NCBI GenBank assembly: GCA_964017235.1
Contig: OZ024931.1
Coordinates: 96,366,221-96,430,220 of the forward strand
Direction: 5' to 3'
Length of the DNA: 64,000 nt
Source of the DNA: Sabellastarte sp. h YS-2021
Lineage: Eukaryota; Annelida; Polychaeta; Sabellida; Sabellidae
The notes beneath the pieces were generated by a model. The model did not search any database and had not been told where the DNA came from. It worked only from the letters and a program-made list of their open reading frames with translations. A program made the translations under genes and the position numbers. Positions within the stretch are counted from its first letter, which is position 1. Every line of letters starts with the position of its first letter. Positions 11,161 through 23,130 of the stretch are shown piece after piece.

Positions 11161-12180
11161 AAATTCCCATTGTAACAGATGGAATTTCATCACTTCTGTA
11201 TGCATGGTAATATTCAAAACATCTAAATCATAATTCCTTGCCAGATGTAGATAAAGAGTACATGCATTATCTTTCTCTTAGACATTATTTTCTCTATTTA
11301 AACATTGTTTGGACCTTTATATAACTGACAGTGCTCTGAAAGTATCCTGAACTTTGTACTGATACGGTACTTCCATATCTCATGGTGTTAAAAGTATTTA
11401 CCTAGGCTGTGGGGTACAGGCATCTCTGATGCTATTTTCTCACTGTTGAGTAAATCAGATGAAATTGTTGACCTGTAGCTCATGGCATAGCTGAGCAATA
11501 GCTACTTTTAGATTTTCACCGTTCAGTTAATCGGTCGTAACTTGAAAACTATTTCATTTACAGTATTTTGTTTAAATAAGTTATTAATCTACTTTTGGGT
11601 CAGCTATAAAATAGTGTAATTGCAGACCTGTAGCTCCTTGCATGGCAGAGTAATAGCTACTTTGTGGTTCTCACTGTTCAGTAAATCAGTTGTAACTCAA
11701 AAACTATTGCATTTGCAGTATTTTCGTTAAATATGTTTTTAACTTACTTTTTACACCTTAACAGTTACCTTCTTGCTTTCCTTCTGAATACCAATTCCAG
11801 GGCGCAACTTTTGTGTCCTTTTCTTCTGTCACTTCTACTCTGAAACTCAAAAACACACAGCTGACACAGAGCCCGTTCAAGGGCACTGATTGCTTGTTAC
11901 ACTTTGTTACTGGAAAATATGTCAAAAATTGCTTGTAGGATGAAATTCAAATTTGGCATCTGAATGTTGCCGGTCATCGATATGTACTCTATTTTGAAAT
12001 GACCTTAAACTCCCACTACTAACACATTTATATTGAAATTAACTTGTTGACAATAGCGTAAAGATGGTTTCAGATTCAAATCAGATTTGGTATGTGGGTG
12101 TAACTGGTCTTCAAAGTTTGTCCTATTTTAAGGTGACCTTAAACTCCTAGTGATAACATAATTAAATTTATTTTTTTTTT
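11161..12180. repeat. AT-rich array tails and unassigned sequence
   Basis: It includes a few gagtaatagctac monomers (about 11430-11730). A segment around 11740-11890 matches 34770-35030 (gggcacaacttttgtg..., and an imperfect gcccgttcaagggc hairpin where the other copy has GTGCCCGTTCACGGGCAC). The rest is not recognised and holds no convincing gene. Confidence 0.5.
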
Positions 12181-13830
12181 AATTTCTTGGGAGTATTTCA
12201 AAATTGCATGAGATTTAATTGTATCCACCGGATAGCACCCGGGGGATACTATGGATTTCGCTTTGTTACACCGCCACCGCAGTGAGTAGAGAGATTTCCC
12301 CGTTACCGCTCTAACGAAAAAAATATTATAGCTAGTCTTCTCAAATTGACAGGATATATTCATAACCATAAAATTTTGCCTGGGAATATTTTTGGCCTCA
12401 TTTTGAAAAACAAGTTGGCCGCCAGGGACGTTTATCTGACTTTATGCAAGGACTTTTATTGGCCCTCTAGAGCAAAGGTTATTATAGGTAGAGATCTCTA
12501 ATTTACAGGATATGTTCCTTATTACAAAATCCTGACTGGGAATATTTTTGGCCTCATTTTGAAAAACAAGATGGCCGCCACGGCATTTCTTTGTCAGTTA
12601 TGAAAAGTGCTTATATCTCCCTTATTATTGGTCCTAGAGGTTTTGGATGGTAAACCAATTTATAGGAAATCATGGGCTGGGGATCTTCTGGTGTGGTCAG
12701 ACTTGACCTTGGAACCCTCCTTCAAGGTCAAAGAGGATAACCAAACTTAAAATTGCTTATAACTCGCTTATTATTGGTCCTAGAGGTTTGGGATGGTAAA
12801 CCAACCTGTAGGAAATCATGGGCTGGGAATCTTTTGGTGTGGTTGGATTTGACCTTGGCTCTTCCTTCAATTTCAAATGAGGATAGTCAAACCTAAAAGT
12901 GCTTATAACTCGCTTGTTCTTGGTCCTAGAGGTTTGCAATGTGAAACCAACCTATAGGAAATCATGGGCTGGGAACTGATATGGTCAGATTTGACCTTGG
13001 ACCCCTCCTTGAAGGTCAAACGAGGATACCCAAATTTAAAAGTGCTTATAACTTGCTTATTATTGGTTGTACAGGTTTGGGATGGAAAACCAACTTATAG
13101 GAAATCATGTGCTGGCAATCTGTTGGTATGGTCAGATTTGAACTTGGACCCCTCCTTCAAGGTCAGATGAGGAGAGCAAACCTAAAAGTGCTTATAACTC
13201 GCTTATTATTGGTCCTAGAGGTTTGGGATGGTAAACCAACCTATAGGAAATCATGGGCTGGGAATTTTTTGGTGTGGTCGGATTTGACCTTGGGCTCCTC
13301 CTTCAAGGTCAAACGAGGATAGCCAAACTTAAAAGTGCTTATAACTCGCTTATTAATGGTCCTAGAGATTTGCAAGGTGAAATTAACTTGTATTAAATCA
13401 TGGGCTGGGAATCTTTTGATGTTGTCAGATTTGACCTTGGACCCCTGCTACAAGTTCAAACAAGGATAGCAAAATCTAAAAGTGCTTATAAATTTCTTTT
13501 TCTTTGTCCTAGAGATTTGTAATGTGAAACCATCCTAAATGAAATCATGGGCTAGGAATCTTTTGATGTGATCAGATTTCACCTTTGGCCCCTCTTTCAA
13601 GGTCAAATGAGGATAGCCAAAATTAAAAGTGCTTGTAACTCACTTATTCGTGTTCCTAGAGGTTTGCAATGTCACACCAACCTAGAGGAAATCATGGGCT
13701 AAGAATCTTTTGATGTGCTCAGATTTCACCTTGGTATCCTGCTTTAAGGTTAAGCAATGGTTGATTGGCTTTGGTGAGTTTTATTTCTGGTGGATACAAT
13801 TTGCATCGGTTCTCTGATGCGCCAGGTCTA
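12181..13830. repeat. Element with gtatcc/ggatac head and ~145-bp array (8-9 monomers)
   Basis: The head at 12221-12248 has inverted arms gtatcc and ggatac. Two short segments repeat aatatttttggcctcatttt. From about 12600 monomers contain cttataactcgcttattatt, aggaaatcatgggctggga and cttcaaggtcaaacgagg. The word gcttataactc begins near 12755, 12901, 13045, 13190 and 13337, a period of 144-147 bp. The array ends with ctggtggatacaattt, a partial inverse of the head. The 60-70 codon open frames across the array repeat with it and are not genes. Confidence 0.75.
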
Positions 13831-15791
13831 GTTATCTCCCACCAGGCTTTAGCCCGGGAAGGAGATTATGCAATGATGCCTGTGTGTGCGTGGGCGAGCG
13901 TGCATTAGTGTGTCACGCAGATTTCTCCAAAACTACTACAGCTACAGATTTTTTGTAAATTAATTGTCCCAATGAATTTTCACAGCCTTGAACTTTTTTT
14001 GGGTTTTATGGACTTAGGCCTGAAGATAAGTGAGTAATAGCAATCTTAGCTACTTTGAGTAAAGGACTCATAACTCAAAAATTATTGCAGTTACAGGTTT
14101 TTCTTCAAATATCTTGTTGAGCTACTTTGTCCTTAGCTATAAAATGGTACATAGTTTGGGGTCCCATTGCATGCCATAAGTGAGTAATAGCTATTTTCTT
14201 ATTTGTAGCAAAATAATGACGTAAGTAAATGTCAAATATCAAAAGTATTAAAGTTAGGGAAATCTTTTCAAATATGTTATTCATCTACTTTTTGGTAAGG
14301 TATCATATAGTAAAGTTTCAGACCTGTTGCACATTGGATTGCTGAGTAATAGCTACTTTGAAATTCTGACTGTTGAGTAAATCCATTGTAACTCCAAAAT
14401 TATTGCAGTGAGAGTATTTTCCTAAAATATGTTGTTCAGCTACTTTTTCCTTAACTATAAGATGGCATATAGTTTGGGGTTCCATTGCATGCCATAAGTG
14501 AGTAATAGCTATTTTCTTATTTGTAGCAAAATAATGACATAAATAAATGTCAAATATTTTCAAAAGTATTAAAATTAAACAAATCTTTTCAATATGTTAT
14601 TCATCTAGTTTTTGGTAAGCTATCAGATAGTAAAATTTCAGACCTGTTGCACATTGGATAGCTGAGTAATAGCTACTTTGAAATTCTGACTTGAGTAAAT
14701 CCATTGTAACTCCAAAACTATTTCACTTAGGGTATTTTTCTAAAATATGTTGTTCAGCTACTTTGTCTTTAACTATAAGATGGCATATAGTTTGGGGTTC
14801 TATTACATGCCATAAGTGAGTAATAGCTATTTTCTTATTTGTAGAAAAATAATGACATAAGTAAATGTCAAATATCTTCAAAAGTATTAAAGTTAGGGAA
14901 ATCTTTTTAAATATGTTATTCGTCTAGTTTTTGATAAGCTATCACATAGTAAAGTTTCAGACCTGTTGCACATTGGATAGCTGAGTAATAGCTATTTTAA
15001 AATTCTGACTGTTGAACAAATCCATTGTAACTCCAAAACTATTGCAGTTAGAGTATTTTCCTAATGTATGTTGTTCAGCTACTTTGTCCTTAACTATAAG
15101 ATGGCATATAGTTTGGGGTTCTATTGTATGCCATAAGTGAGTAATAGCTATTTTCTTATTTGTAGCAAAATAATGACATAAGTAAATGTCAAATATCTTC
15201 AAAAGTTTAAAGTTAGGGAAATCTTTTTAAATATGTTATTCATCTAGTTTTTGATAAGCTATCACATAGTAAAGTTTCAGACCTGTTGCACATTGGATAG
15301 CTGAGTAATAGCTATTTTAAAATTCTGACTGTTGAGCAAATCCATTGTAACTCCAAAACTATTTCACTTATAGCATTTTTCTAAAATATGTTGTTCAGCT
15401 ACTTTGTCTTTAACTATAAGATGGCATATAGTTTGGGGTTCTATTGCATGCCATAAGTGGGTAATGGCTATTTTCTTATTTGTAGAAAAATAATGGCATA
15501 AGTAAATGTTGAATATCTTCAAAAGTATTAAAGTTAGGGAAATCTTTTTAAATATGTTATTCATCTAGTTTTTGATAAGCTATCACATAGTAAAGTTTCA
15601 GACCTGTTGCACATTGGATAGCTGAGTAATAGCTACTTTGACATTCTGACTGTTGAGTAAATCCATTGTAACTCAAAAACTACTGCAGTTACAGTATTTT
15701 CCTAAAATAATTTGTTCAGCTACTTTTTCCTTAACTATAACATGGCATATCGTTTGGGGTTTTATTGTATGTCATAAGTGAGTAATAGCTA
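13831..15791. repeat. Hairpin head and ~320-bp tandem array, five to six repeats
   Basis: Arms atctcc / ggagat (13834-13866) form a head, followed by a GTGTGTGCGTGGGCGAGCG tract. From about 14040 there is a 318-321 bp repeat made of two related ~160-bp halves. The word taagtg in ccataagtgagtaatagc falls at about 14177, 14495, 14813, 15134, 15454 and 15775. Near-identical minus-strand open frames (14318, 14957, 15364) are products of the repeat. DIRS copy 2 cuts the last monomer between gctat-type and ttttcttatttgtagc sequence. Confidence 0.85.
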
Positions 15792-15990
15792 TTTTATTGC
15801 GTTAATACATCCTATCCAATGGACAGTTGCTAATCCGGTCGGTGCAGACCGGCCCGACAAACGTCAGAAAAAGACGTCATGTGTTTCCACCGGCCAGCCG
15901 GTCCGTAGTACTAGTGCTCTCGCCAGATGGCGTGTCGTACTTCCTTCCTGTCTAGACAGCGTGACGTCATAGCATCTTTTTCATTTGGCA
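15792..15990 (+). repeat. Left inverted terminal repeat, DIRS copy 2
   Basis: The outer sequence attgcgttaatacatcc and tatccaatggac is as in copy 3. Inner blocks are subfamily-specific: ccggtcggtgcagaccgg, accggccagccggt, and gtactagtgctctcgccag followed by atggcg. All are mirrored at 22010-22160. Confidence 0.85.
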
Positions 15991-16097
15991 CGAACTAGTG
16001 GACACGGAATATATTTTTTGTGAAGTTTTCTTCAGATTTTACCAGCCATTTTGATTATTTCTTCAGTTTTTTATTTTCAACGTATATCAGATACATC

Positions 16098-18089
16098 ATG
16101 TCTTCTCCTGGCCAACGAAGAGGGAGCTGCGGACAGGCTATGGCTAGTTTGACACTCATTCTCATTGTGCACGCTGCAGGGAGAAGGGTAAGGGTACAGA
16201 TTTTTGTGTAGAAAACCCTCAGTCAGCTGATTGCCAGATATGTAATTCTTTCACCAATGAGCAATGTCAACAACTGGCTACCCCTTCATATAGATTGAAA
16301 AAGGAAAAACGGGAGGTGAAGAAACTTGAGGCATCCCCTCCCCAAGATAATGAAGAGTTAGTCAACCCTTCCAACGTGTCTGTTATTGTAGCTGTGGACA
16401 ACTAGCGATCTGTTAAATCGCCTGTTTCTGCCTCTCCACCTGATAAGAAGCCTAAGAAAGACACTAAGAAAGAAAAGTCTCCTTCTTCAAAAGCTTCTAA
16501 GCCTTAAAGTCAAGCTAGTGCTGATGTTAAAATTGCAGAACTGGACAGCAAGTGGTCGGAGCGTTTCAACCGCTTAGAAGCTTTGATAATGGCCAAGAGT
16601 TTTGAACCAACTTTTTCTGGAAATGTGAAGGTCACACCGACCCACTCACCTCCATCAACTGTTAAGAATGTGTCTGAACCTTTCATCCGACCTTCTACTT
16701 CAACAATGCTTCCTGGCTCTGGCTTCTCTGCTGAAAAGCATCAGCCGACCAGTAAAGCAGTGACCAGCCGACACACTTCTACAACTAAGTTTCCTGATAC
16801 AGGCTCCTCTGCTAGTAAGCATCAGCCGGCCAGTCAAACTAAAGCCAACCGACCTACACCGGCAGTGGACACTAGTGCCGACCCTTCAACCCAGACACAG
16901 TCCACAGGAAAACATGAGGCTCACCGACCTCACCTTGACCGACCATCTGCTACTGATCGGCCTCTGTCATCTGAGCCTGCTGACAGCGGCTCCCCTGCTC
17001 TACACAGGTCAAGAAGAGATAGCATATCTAGCCTCTCCTCAGATGCCGGTAGTGACCTGTCTGACCGACCCCCCTTGGATTTATACACTGAGGAAGGGGA
17101 GCTATCTGAGGATCCAGACTGTAACTGACCAAGACCAGCCAGTTTCCGAAGAGCAGAACTACAGGGAAACTATGCAGGGCATCCGCTCTTATATGGGTTC
17201 GTCCCAGATACCAGAGGTAGATAATACAGCAGCCACCTCAGACGACAACCCCTTCACCGGACCCAAGACTGTTACTCCAGGCAAGGTGTCAGTTAAAATG
17301 CCCACTGAGGAGTGGTTGTGTAAAAAACTTGGGAAATTGAACCTGATTTTAGTTGAGGGTTATCCCTCATGTGGCTCAGAGGCCGGTGGCCTGGCAAAAG
17401 ATGTTTTCCTCAAACTGGCAAGATCACAGTCCAAATGGTATTGACTCCACACTGACTCTAAAGCTGATCCATCAAAGGTCTCTACATGGAGTATTGACGA
17501 GTACACAGTCATGTACAATCAAGCAGCCAGCTTCAATCACTGTATATTTAGAGTCCAGCAGAATATGAAGGATCAACTGAAAGTTTTGAAAGCCGAAAAC
17601 AAAGGTTCTGCAAAGGGGTCTACTGCTGCTGACGAGTTGCATTACGTAATGAACTTCAATTCAAGCATCACACAGGTGGCTGCTAAATCTATGGAACACT
17701 TGTCAGAATTCGTTTTCATAACAATGGGTAACCTCACCCTAGTCCGCCGGGATGCGTACTTGAGCCATCTCAGAACTGGTATCAAGCCGGATACACTCAC
17801 AGCACTGAAGACAGTACCCCTCCACATTTCAACCCTGTTCCCTGACTCCACCATCAAACGAGCAGAGGAAGACATTGCTCAGTTTGAAGCAAAGGGACAC
17901 TCTGGATGTACACACAGTAAGGGTCGGTACCACCCATATGAGGGTCAGGACAAGAGGTCAGTCACCAAAGATTCAAGGTCAGATAAGCCAGCCTGGAAAA
18001 CCATTGTAAGGCAACAGTCCAAGAGAGGGATAGGTCGCACTGCCTCTTACTCACCATGATCTGCCAAGGGCCAGCAGTCGTACAAATGA
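16098..18089 (+). pseudogene. gag-like ORF1, DIRS copy 2 (frameshifted)
   Basis: ATG at 16098 begins MSSPGQRRGSCGQAMA, matching copy 1. A frameshift soon after breaks the cysteine cluster. Further pieces are a Ser/Thr/Pro-rich stretch at 16583-17128 with repeated short motifs, a core near 17150-17440 (MPTEEWLCKKLGKLN) and a C-terminal part at 17511-18059 (FNSSITQVAAKSMEHLSEFV). A premature TGA at 18057 lies ten codons before the shared TGA at 18087. The coding role as the element's structural protein is inferred from position and homology to copy 3. Confidence 0.78.
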
Positions 18090-18095
18090 CAATTA
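18087..18095 (+). other. Leaky-stop context TGA-CAA-TTA at the end of gag (copy 2)
   Basis: TGA CAA TTA is preceded by TAC AAA. Exactly 63 codons further in the same frame begins the cysteine module CEKCFLCHS, with one TAA in between. The nine bases are the same as in copies 1 and 3. Confidence 0.55.
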
Positions 18096-18099
18096 CTGT

Positions 18100-20325
18100 A
18101 TGACCAAGTTACAGACACGGCTGCTGGCCGGGAGCATCCCACAAGCACAGACAAGAGACACTTTAAATGTAAACTTTCCTGTTGTTCAAGTTGCCACTAC
18201 TGCGCCCGGGCATTCACAAAATAAAGAATTAAGTCCCGGGCCAGCAGGTTGTTATTACAAAGAAAGCAAATTAAAATTTGTGAAAAGTGTTTCTTGTGTC
18301 ACTCAATTTTCTTGTGTAAATCCTGTTTCAAATGTCAGAAATGCTGTCTTAAATCTGCTTGTAGGGGCCAGACTTCAAAATTTTTGGCAAACTTGGCTGG
18401 ATCTGGGGGCCGGTCCCAAAGTGGTTCACATCTTGAGAGAGGGTTATACCCTCCCGTTCCGGAACTGGCCAAAACTCACAAGGTTTCCCACAGTCGTAAG
18501 TTGTTATATAAATGCCCACAGGAAAAGCTGCTGGAGGTATTGCATCAGCTTATAGACAAAAATGCAGTGGAGCTAGTACAAAACCAAACATCTCTGGGGT
18601 TTTTCAACAGACTATTTTTAGTCCCAAAGCCCAACAAGTGGAGACCTATATTAGATCTGAGCAAACTGAATCTTTTCCTCAAGGCAGAGAAATTCAAAAT
18701 GGAGACACCGGAAACCATCAGGACGTCCCTCCAACAAGGGGAGTGGGTCACCTCCATAGATTTCAAGGACGCCTACTTCCATATACCAATACATTAACAG
18801 TCCAGGAAATATCTGAGATTTCATGTCCAGGGTCAGACATACCCATTCAAAGCACTGCCCTTTGGTCAGTCCACAGCACCCTTGGAGTTCACTGTGGTAG
18901 CAAAAGAGGTGAAACTGATGGCCATACACAAGGGTATAAGAATCCACCAGTACCTAGACTACTGGTTGGTGAGAGCTACATCCCACCAGGTTTGTCTCCA
19001 GCATATTCAAGATCTAGTGAAAATTTGCCAAGAACTAGGTTGGCTGGTGAATTTGGAAAATCAGAACTGGAACCAAAACAGATCTTCGATTTTGTAGGCT
19101 ACCAGTTCGACCTCAGGGCCGGTCGTGTTCGACCCACACCGGACCATTGGCAGAACCTTCAGGACAAAATAGCAGAAATACTGTCTGGTCCGGCAGTTCA
19201 TGTCCCTAATAGGTTTGTTGACAGCTACAGAGAAGCAAGTTCACCTAGGCCGAATACACATGAGACCCATACAGTGGCATCTCAAAAACAACTGGAGGGT
19301 ACCCGAATCACTAGAAAATTCCCAGGTCCCTGCACCCCCATTTACAATGGTGGCTACAGGAAGACAATGTTCTTACAGGCCAACCATTACACCCAATAAG
19401 ACTTGGTCTGCAAATCTTTACAGATGCATCAAAAGAAGGGTGGGGCGCTCACTTAAACGAACGCACTGCAAGAGGGTCCTGGTCACCACCAGAAAGCAAG
19501 CTGCATATAGACTATCTGGAACTAAAAGCAGTATTTCTAGCTTTGAAAGAATTTCAAGACCTCTGTACCGACAAGATAGTACTGGTGGCAACTGACAACA
19601 CTACAGTAGTGTCTTACATAAACAAGGAAGGAGGCATGAGGTCGGGCCCACTTTGTACCCTATTATGGAGAATCTTGACCTGGTGTACCAGGAAACAAGT
19701 AACTCTCAAAGCCTGACACATCCAGGCTAGGCCAGACCATTCAAACAGAGTGGTCTCTCCTTCCAGAAGTTTTCCAAGCTATATGCAGCAGGTGCCACTG
19801 GCCTCAAGTAGACCTGTTTGTCACGAGGTTCAACAACAAGTTACCTCTGTTTGTGTCACCAGTACCGGATCCCCTGGCCACAGCAGTGGATACCCTCAGT
19901 CTGCCATGGGAGGATCTGGACCCATATGCCTTTCCACCAGCAGCCATCTTGGGCAAAGTGGTGGAGAAGTTACAGGTCACCCCATGCAAGAGAATCATTT
20001 TGATTGCCCCGGGGTTGCCCAACATACCTTGGTTTTGGGATCTGGTGGCCATGTCCAGTCAAATCCCACTAAGATGCCAGAGGTGCCCAACCTATTGACA
20101 CGGCCCTTCAATCAGATCCCTCACAGGAATCTGACAAACCTAAATCTCCATGCATGGCTCCTAGAGCCTCAGCAATCAAGGAGCAGGGCTTCTCTGAGGC
20201 AGTGGCAGCAAGAATTGAGGCTCCTCAAAGGGGATCAACCAGATCAGTCTATGCGGCAAAGTGGACCATTTTTACAAAGTGGTGCCTCACTAATAAGGTG
20301 GACTTCAGGGCACCCCCTGTAATTC
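18100..20325 (+). pseudogene. RT / RNase H / methyltransferase-like polyprotein, DIRS copy 2
   Basis: RT shows GFFNRLFLVPKPN, WRPILDLSKLN, SIDFKDAYFHIPI and ALPFGQS. The catalytic region reads YLDYWLV, so the second Asp of YLDD is Tyr here (gactac for gacgac). RNase H retains the aspartate-bearing FTDASKEGWG, YLELKAVFLAL and ATDNTTVV segments in shifted frames. The methyltransferase-like region keeps DPYAFPPAAILGKVVEKL and MPWFWDLVAMS-type sequence (here IPWFWDLVAMSSQIP). Frameshifts occur near 18790, 19090 and several places after 19400. No single open frame spans the gene. Confidence 0.85.
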
Positions 20326-21519
20326 TAATTCTAATAGCACTTTTATAGTGCTTAATCTCTGTCAAAAAGACAGACTCTAAGGCGCATCACACAAAAACAT
20401 TGTTCAATATTCATAAACCAGAGACATTGCAGGTGTCAGCACCGCGGAAAAAGCAGGAGATTTGAAATTTAGGGTGGATATGCTTTTCCAAAGAGGTATG
20501 ACTTCAGCTTTGACCTGAAGGAGGCAAGTGAGTTTGGAGAATGGACCTCGTCAGGAAGGTCATTCCAAATCATAGGTGCGTCATACGCAAAACTGAGTCC
20601 AAAATGCTTTTCGGACTGAAAGTAGCTGATTTCCTTATGTACCTTTTTCAGAACAGGAAGTTACAGCCCAGCACTATTGATGGTTACAGATCTGCCATTG
20701 CTGACAAATTGGGCAATTCACCCCTTAATATTAGTAAGGATGAAAACCTCGCTCGTCTCCTGGATATTTTCCGCAGAGACAGACCCAAAGGTCGGAGGGG
20801 AATCCCCTCCTGGAACCTGTCCCTGGTGCTACACCAGCTGACTAAGGCTCGTTTTAAACCAATTAAAGAGGCCTCCTTGAAGCATTTGACCTTCCAAGAC
20901 AGTTTTCCTCTTAGCCCTTGGGTCAGGCAAGCGCAGAAGTCAGATTCATGCTTGGCAGAACAGAAATATTAGGCACCAATCTGATTGGTCAAAGGTGGCC
21001 TTGTACCCATCACCCAACTTTCTTTCTAAGAATCAGCTGGCCAAAGAGGGTCCAGACAGTGTGGCCCCAGTGGTTATACCAGCCCTGGCCCCAACTTTGG
21101 ATAGATCCCTCAAATCGGACAGGTCCCTCTGTCTGGTAAGAGCATTACGCTACTATTTGGATAGGACCTCAGATCTCAGGCAGAATAAGGAGTTGGTCTT
21201 TGTCTCCTTCAAGAAAGGTTTCGACAAGGACATCTCACCTGCCACTATCTCCTCATGGATCAAACAAACTGTGATCCTATGTTATGAGCTCTCTGATCAA
21301 GAGGCCCACACTTTACATCAGGTTAAACCCCATGATGTTAGGGCCTTTGCTGGTTCTAAGGCTTTCTAATCGGGAGTCTCCTTGGAACAGATCTTATCAG
21401 CCTGCCACTGGAAGTCACATAATACCTTCACACAATTTTATTTGAAGGATGTGGCCTGGGCTGATTCAGAGCTCTACCATCCGGGGCCTGTAGTGACTGC
21501 TCAGCAGATCCACAAATAA
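20181..21519 (+). pseudogene. Tyrosine recombinase, DIRS copy 2 (interrupted)
   Basis: It begins QGFSEAVAARIEAPQRG and is split by a 295-bp insertion (20320-20614). It resumes at VADFLMYLFQNRKLQPSTID. The first Arg region is frameshifted (bases for RRSQIH near 20930). HDVRAFAG is present, followed by a TAA after SKAF (21367-21369), and FTQFYLKDVAW carries the Tyr. The gene ends at TAA 21517-21519. Confidence 0.82.
20320..20614. mobile_element. 295-bp insertion in the copy 2 recombinase, possibly a SINE
   Basis: Copies 1 and 3 are continuous here. The insert starts aattctaattctaatagcac and holds cttttatagtgcttaat, gctctaaggcgc-like sequence and no open frame. CTG occurs at both junctions. The AATTCT direct repeat at one end could be a simple-repeat tail of a short retroposon on the minus strand. 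I cannot identify a tRNA-like promoter with certainty. Confidence 0.5.
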
Positions 21520-21861
21520 CCCAAAAATAGAGGAGATTCTGTACATATGTAAATAGTTGTATATAAAAAACACACAAAAAAGAAACCAAACTCTGACGTG
21601 CTTCCTTCGGGAGGTTTATTTTACTTCTTATGGGACTGAACTCATCCCTCTCTTCCCCTACCTCAGAGCAGGTCTGTAAAAAAAGGGGGGGGGTGGTTAG
21701 TCGGTTTGGACCAGTAAACCAGTCTCTGGTAACCGACTATGGCCTTAAGAGTTTCCTGACTGCAAGGTCGACCCAGGCCTGGAAGAAATTTTTGTTAGTT
21801 CTGTTTATGAGTTCACCTAAGTCCCTAGTAACTTACCCGCCAACCAAGCGGCAGTTATTCA

Positions 21862-21957
21862 GCAATTGTCCATTGGATAGGATGTATTAACGCAATAAAA
21901 TTTCAAATTTAATAAGTAAATTAAATTTTTATAAGTTAATACCCTATCCAATAGACA
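21862..21957. repeat. Internal complementary region, DIRS copy 2
   Basis: This is the inverse of the left end (gcaattgtccattggatagg, atgtattaacgcaataaaa) fused to the inverse of the right end (ttataagttaataccctatc). It is almost identical to the ICR of copy 3. Confidence 0.87.
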
Positions 21958-22009
21958 CACAAGATCCTCCCACCGACCCCGCTATCAGCTTACTAGGGGT
22001 CTAATAGGT

Positions 22010-22217
22010 TTAGACAACGAAAAAGATGCTATGACGTCACACTGTTTAGACAGGAAGGAAGTACGACACGCCATCTGGCGAGTGCACTAGTACTATGGAC
22101 CGGCTGGCCGGTGGAAACACAGGATGTCTTTTTCTGACGTTTGTCGGGCCGGTCTGCAATTGTCCATTGGATAGGGTATTAACTTATAAAAATTTAATTT
22201 ACTTATTAAATTTGCAA
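22010..22217. repeat. Right inverted terminal repeat, DIRS copy 2
   Basis: It mirrors 15830-15990, including the subfamily-specific block cgccatctggcgagtgcact and accggctggccggt. It ends ggtattaacttat ... tttgcaa. The satellite resumes directly with ttttcttatttgtagc. Confidence 0.87.
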
Positions 22218-23130
22218 TTTTCTTATTTGTAGCAAAATTTTGACGGAAATAAATGTCAAATACCTTCACAAGTATTAAAGTTAGGCAAATATTTTCATTT
22301 GTTATTCATCTAGTTTTTGATAAGCTTACTTTCCTGTGTCCTTTATATTTTTGTTGCTTTTGCAGATCTAGGTCAATAGCCAAGTGAGTAGATAGCTGAG
22401 TTATAGCTACTAAAATGAGTAAATGTCTTGTATCTCTAAAAGTGTTAAAGGTAGGCAATTTCTTCTAATTCACCTACTTTGGGACGATCTACCACATAGT
22501 GAAGTTGCAGATCTATAGCTTTTTGCATAGCTCAGTCATAGCTACTAAAATGAGTAAATGCTTTTTATCTGTAAAAGTATTGCATACACGCAATTTTTTC
22601 TAAATAAGTCATTCACCTACTTTTGGGTGATCTACCACATAGTGAAGTTGCAGAGCTGTAGCTCTTTCCATAGCTAAGTAATAGCTACTAAAATGATTAA
22701 ATGTCTTTTATCTCTAAAGGTGTTACAAAAAGGCAAATTCTTCAGAATAACTCAATTCACCTTTTGGTGATCTACCACATTGTGAAGTTGCACATCTATA
22801 GCCCTTTGCTGAGCTCTTAGCTGAGTCGTATACCTGCTAAAATGAGTAAATGTGTTTTATCTCTAAAAGTATTGCAGAAAGGCAATTTCTTCTAAATAAG
22901 TTGTTCACCTACTTTTGGGTGATCTGCCACATAGTGAAGTTTCACAACTGTAGCTCTTTGCATAGCTGAGTAACAGCTACTAAAATGAGTAAATGGTTTT
23001 TTAAAGTATTGGCCATAGACAATTTCTTCTAAGTAAGTCCTTCACCTACTTTTGGGTAATGTACCACATAGTGAAGTGGCAGAACTGTAGCTCTTTAGAT
23101 GGTAATAGCTACTAAAATGAGTAAATGCCT
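22218..23130. repeat. Tandem array, ~136-149 bp monomers (about 6)
   Basis: The first ~120 bp complete the 320-bp monomer cut by DIRS copy 2. Then monomers with taaaatgagtaaatg, ctctaaaagtattgcag, cacctacttttgggtgatct and ccacatagtgaagttgcag follow, at about 22416, 22552, 22695, 22844 and 22987. They resemble those of 46100-48110. No gene seen. Confidence 0.75.

Larger units (their letters stand above)
15792..22217 (+). mobile_element. DIRS-like retrotransposon, copy 2 (divergent subfamily, decayed)
   Basis: It has the same gene order and ICR structure as copies 1 and 3, about 6.43 kb long. The 320-bp satellite monomer reads through cleanly if the element is removed, which fixes the ends and shows insertion without duplication. 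Terminal repeats differ from those of copies 1 and 3 in their inner part but match each other within the element. The 3' non-coding stretch 21520-21861 has A-rich and G-run tracts like the other copies. All genes carry frameshifts. Confidence 0.9.

Noticed and set aside
14318-15564. Near-identical minus-strand open frames of 66-81 codons (MKIFDIYLCHYF...)
   Set aside because: They repeat with the ~320-bp satellite and start in satellite sequence; a by-product of the array.
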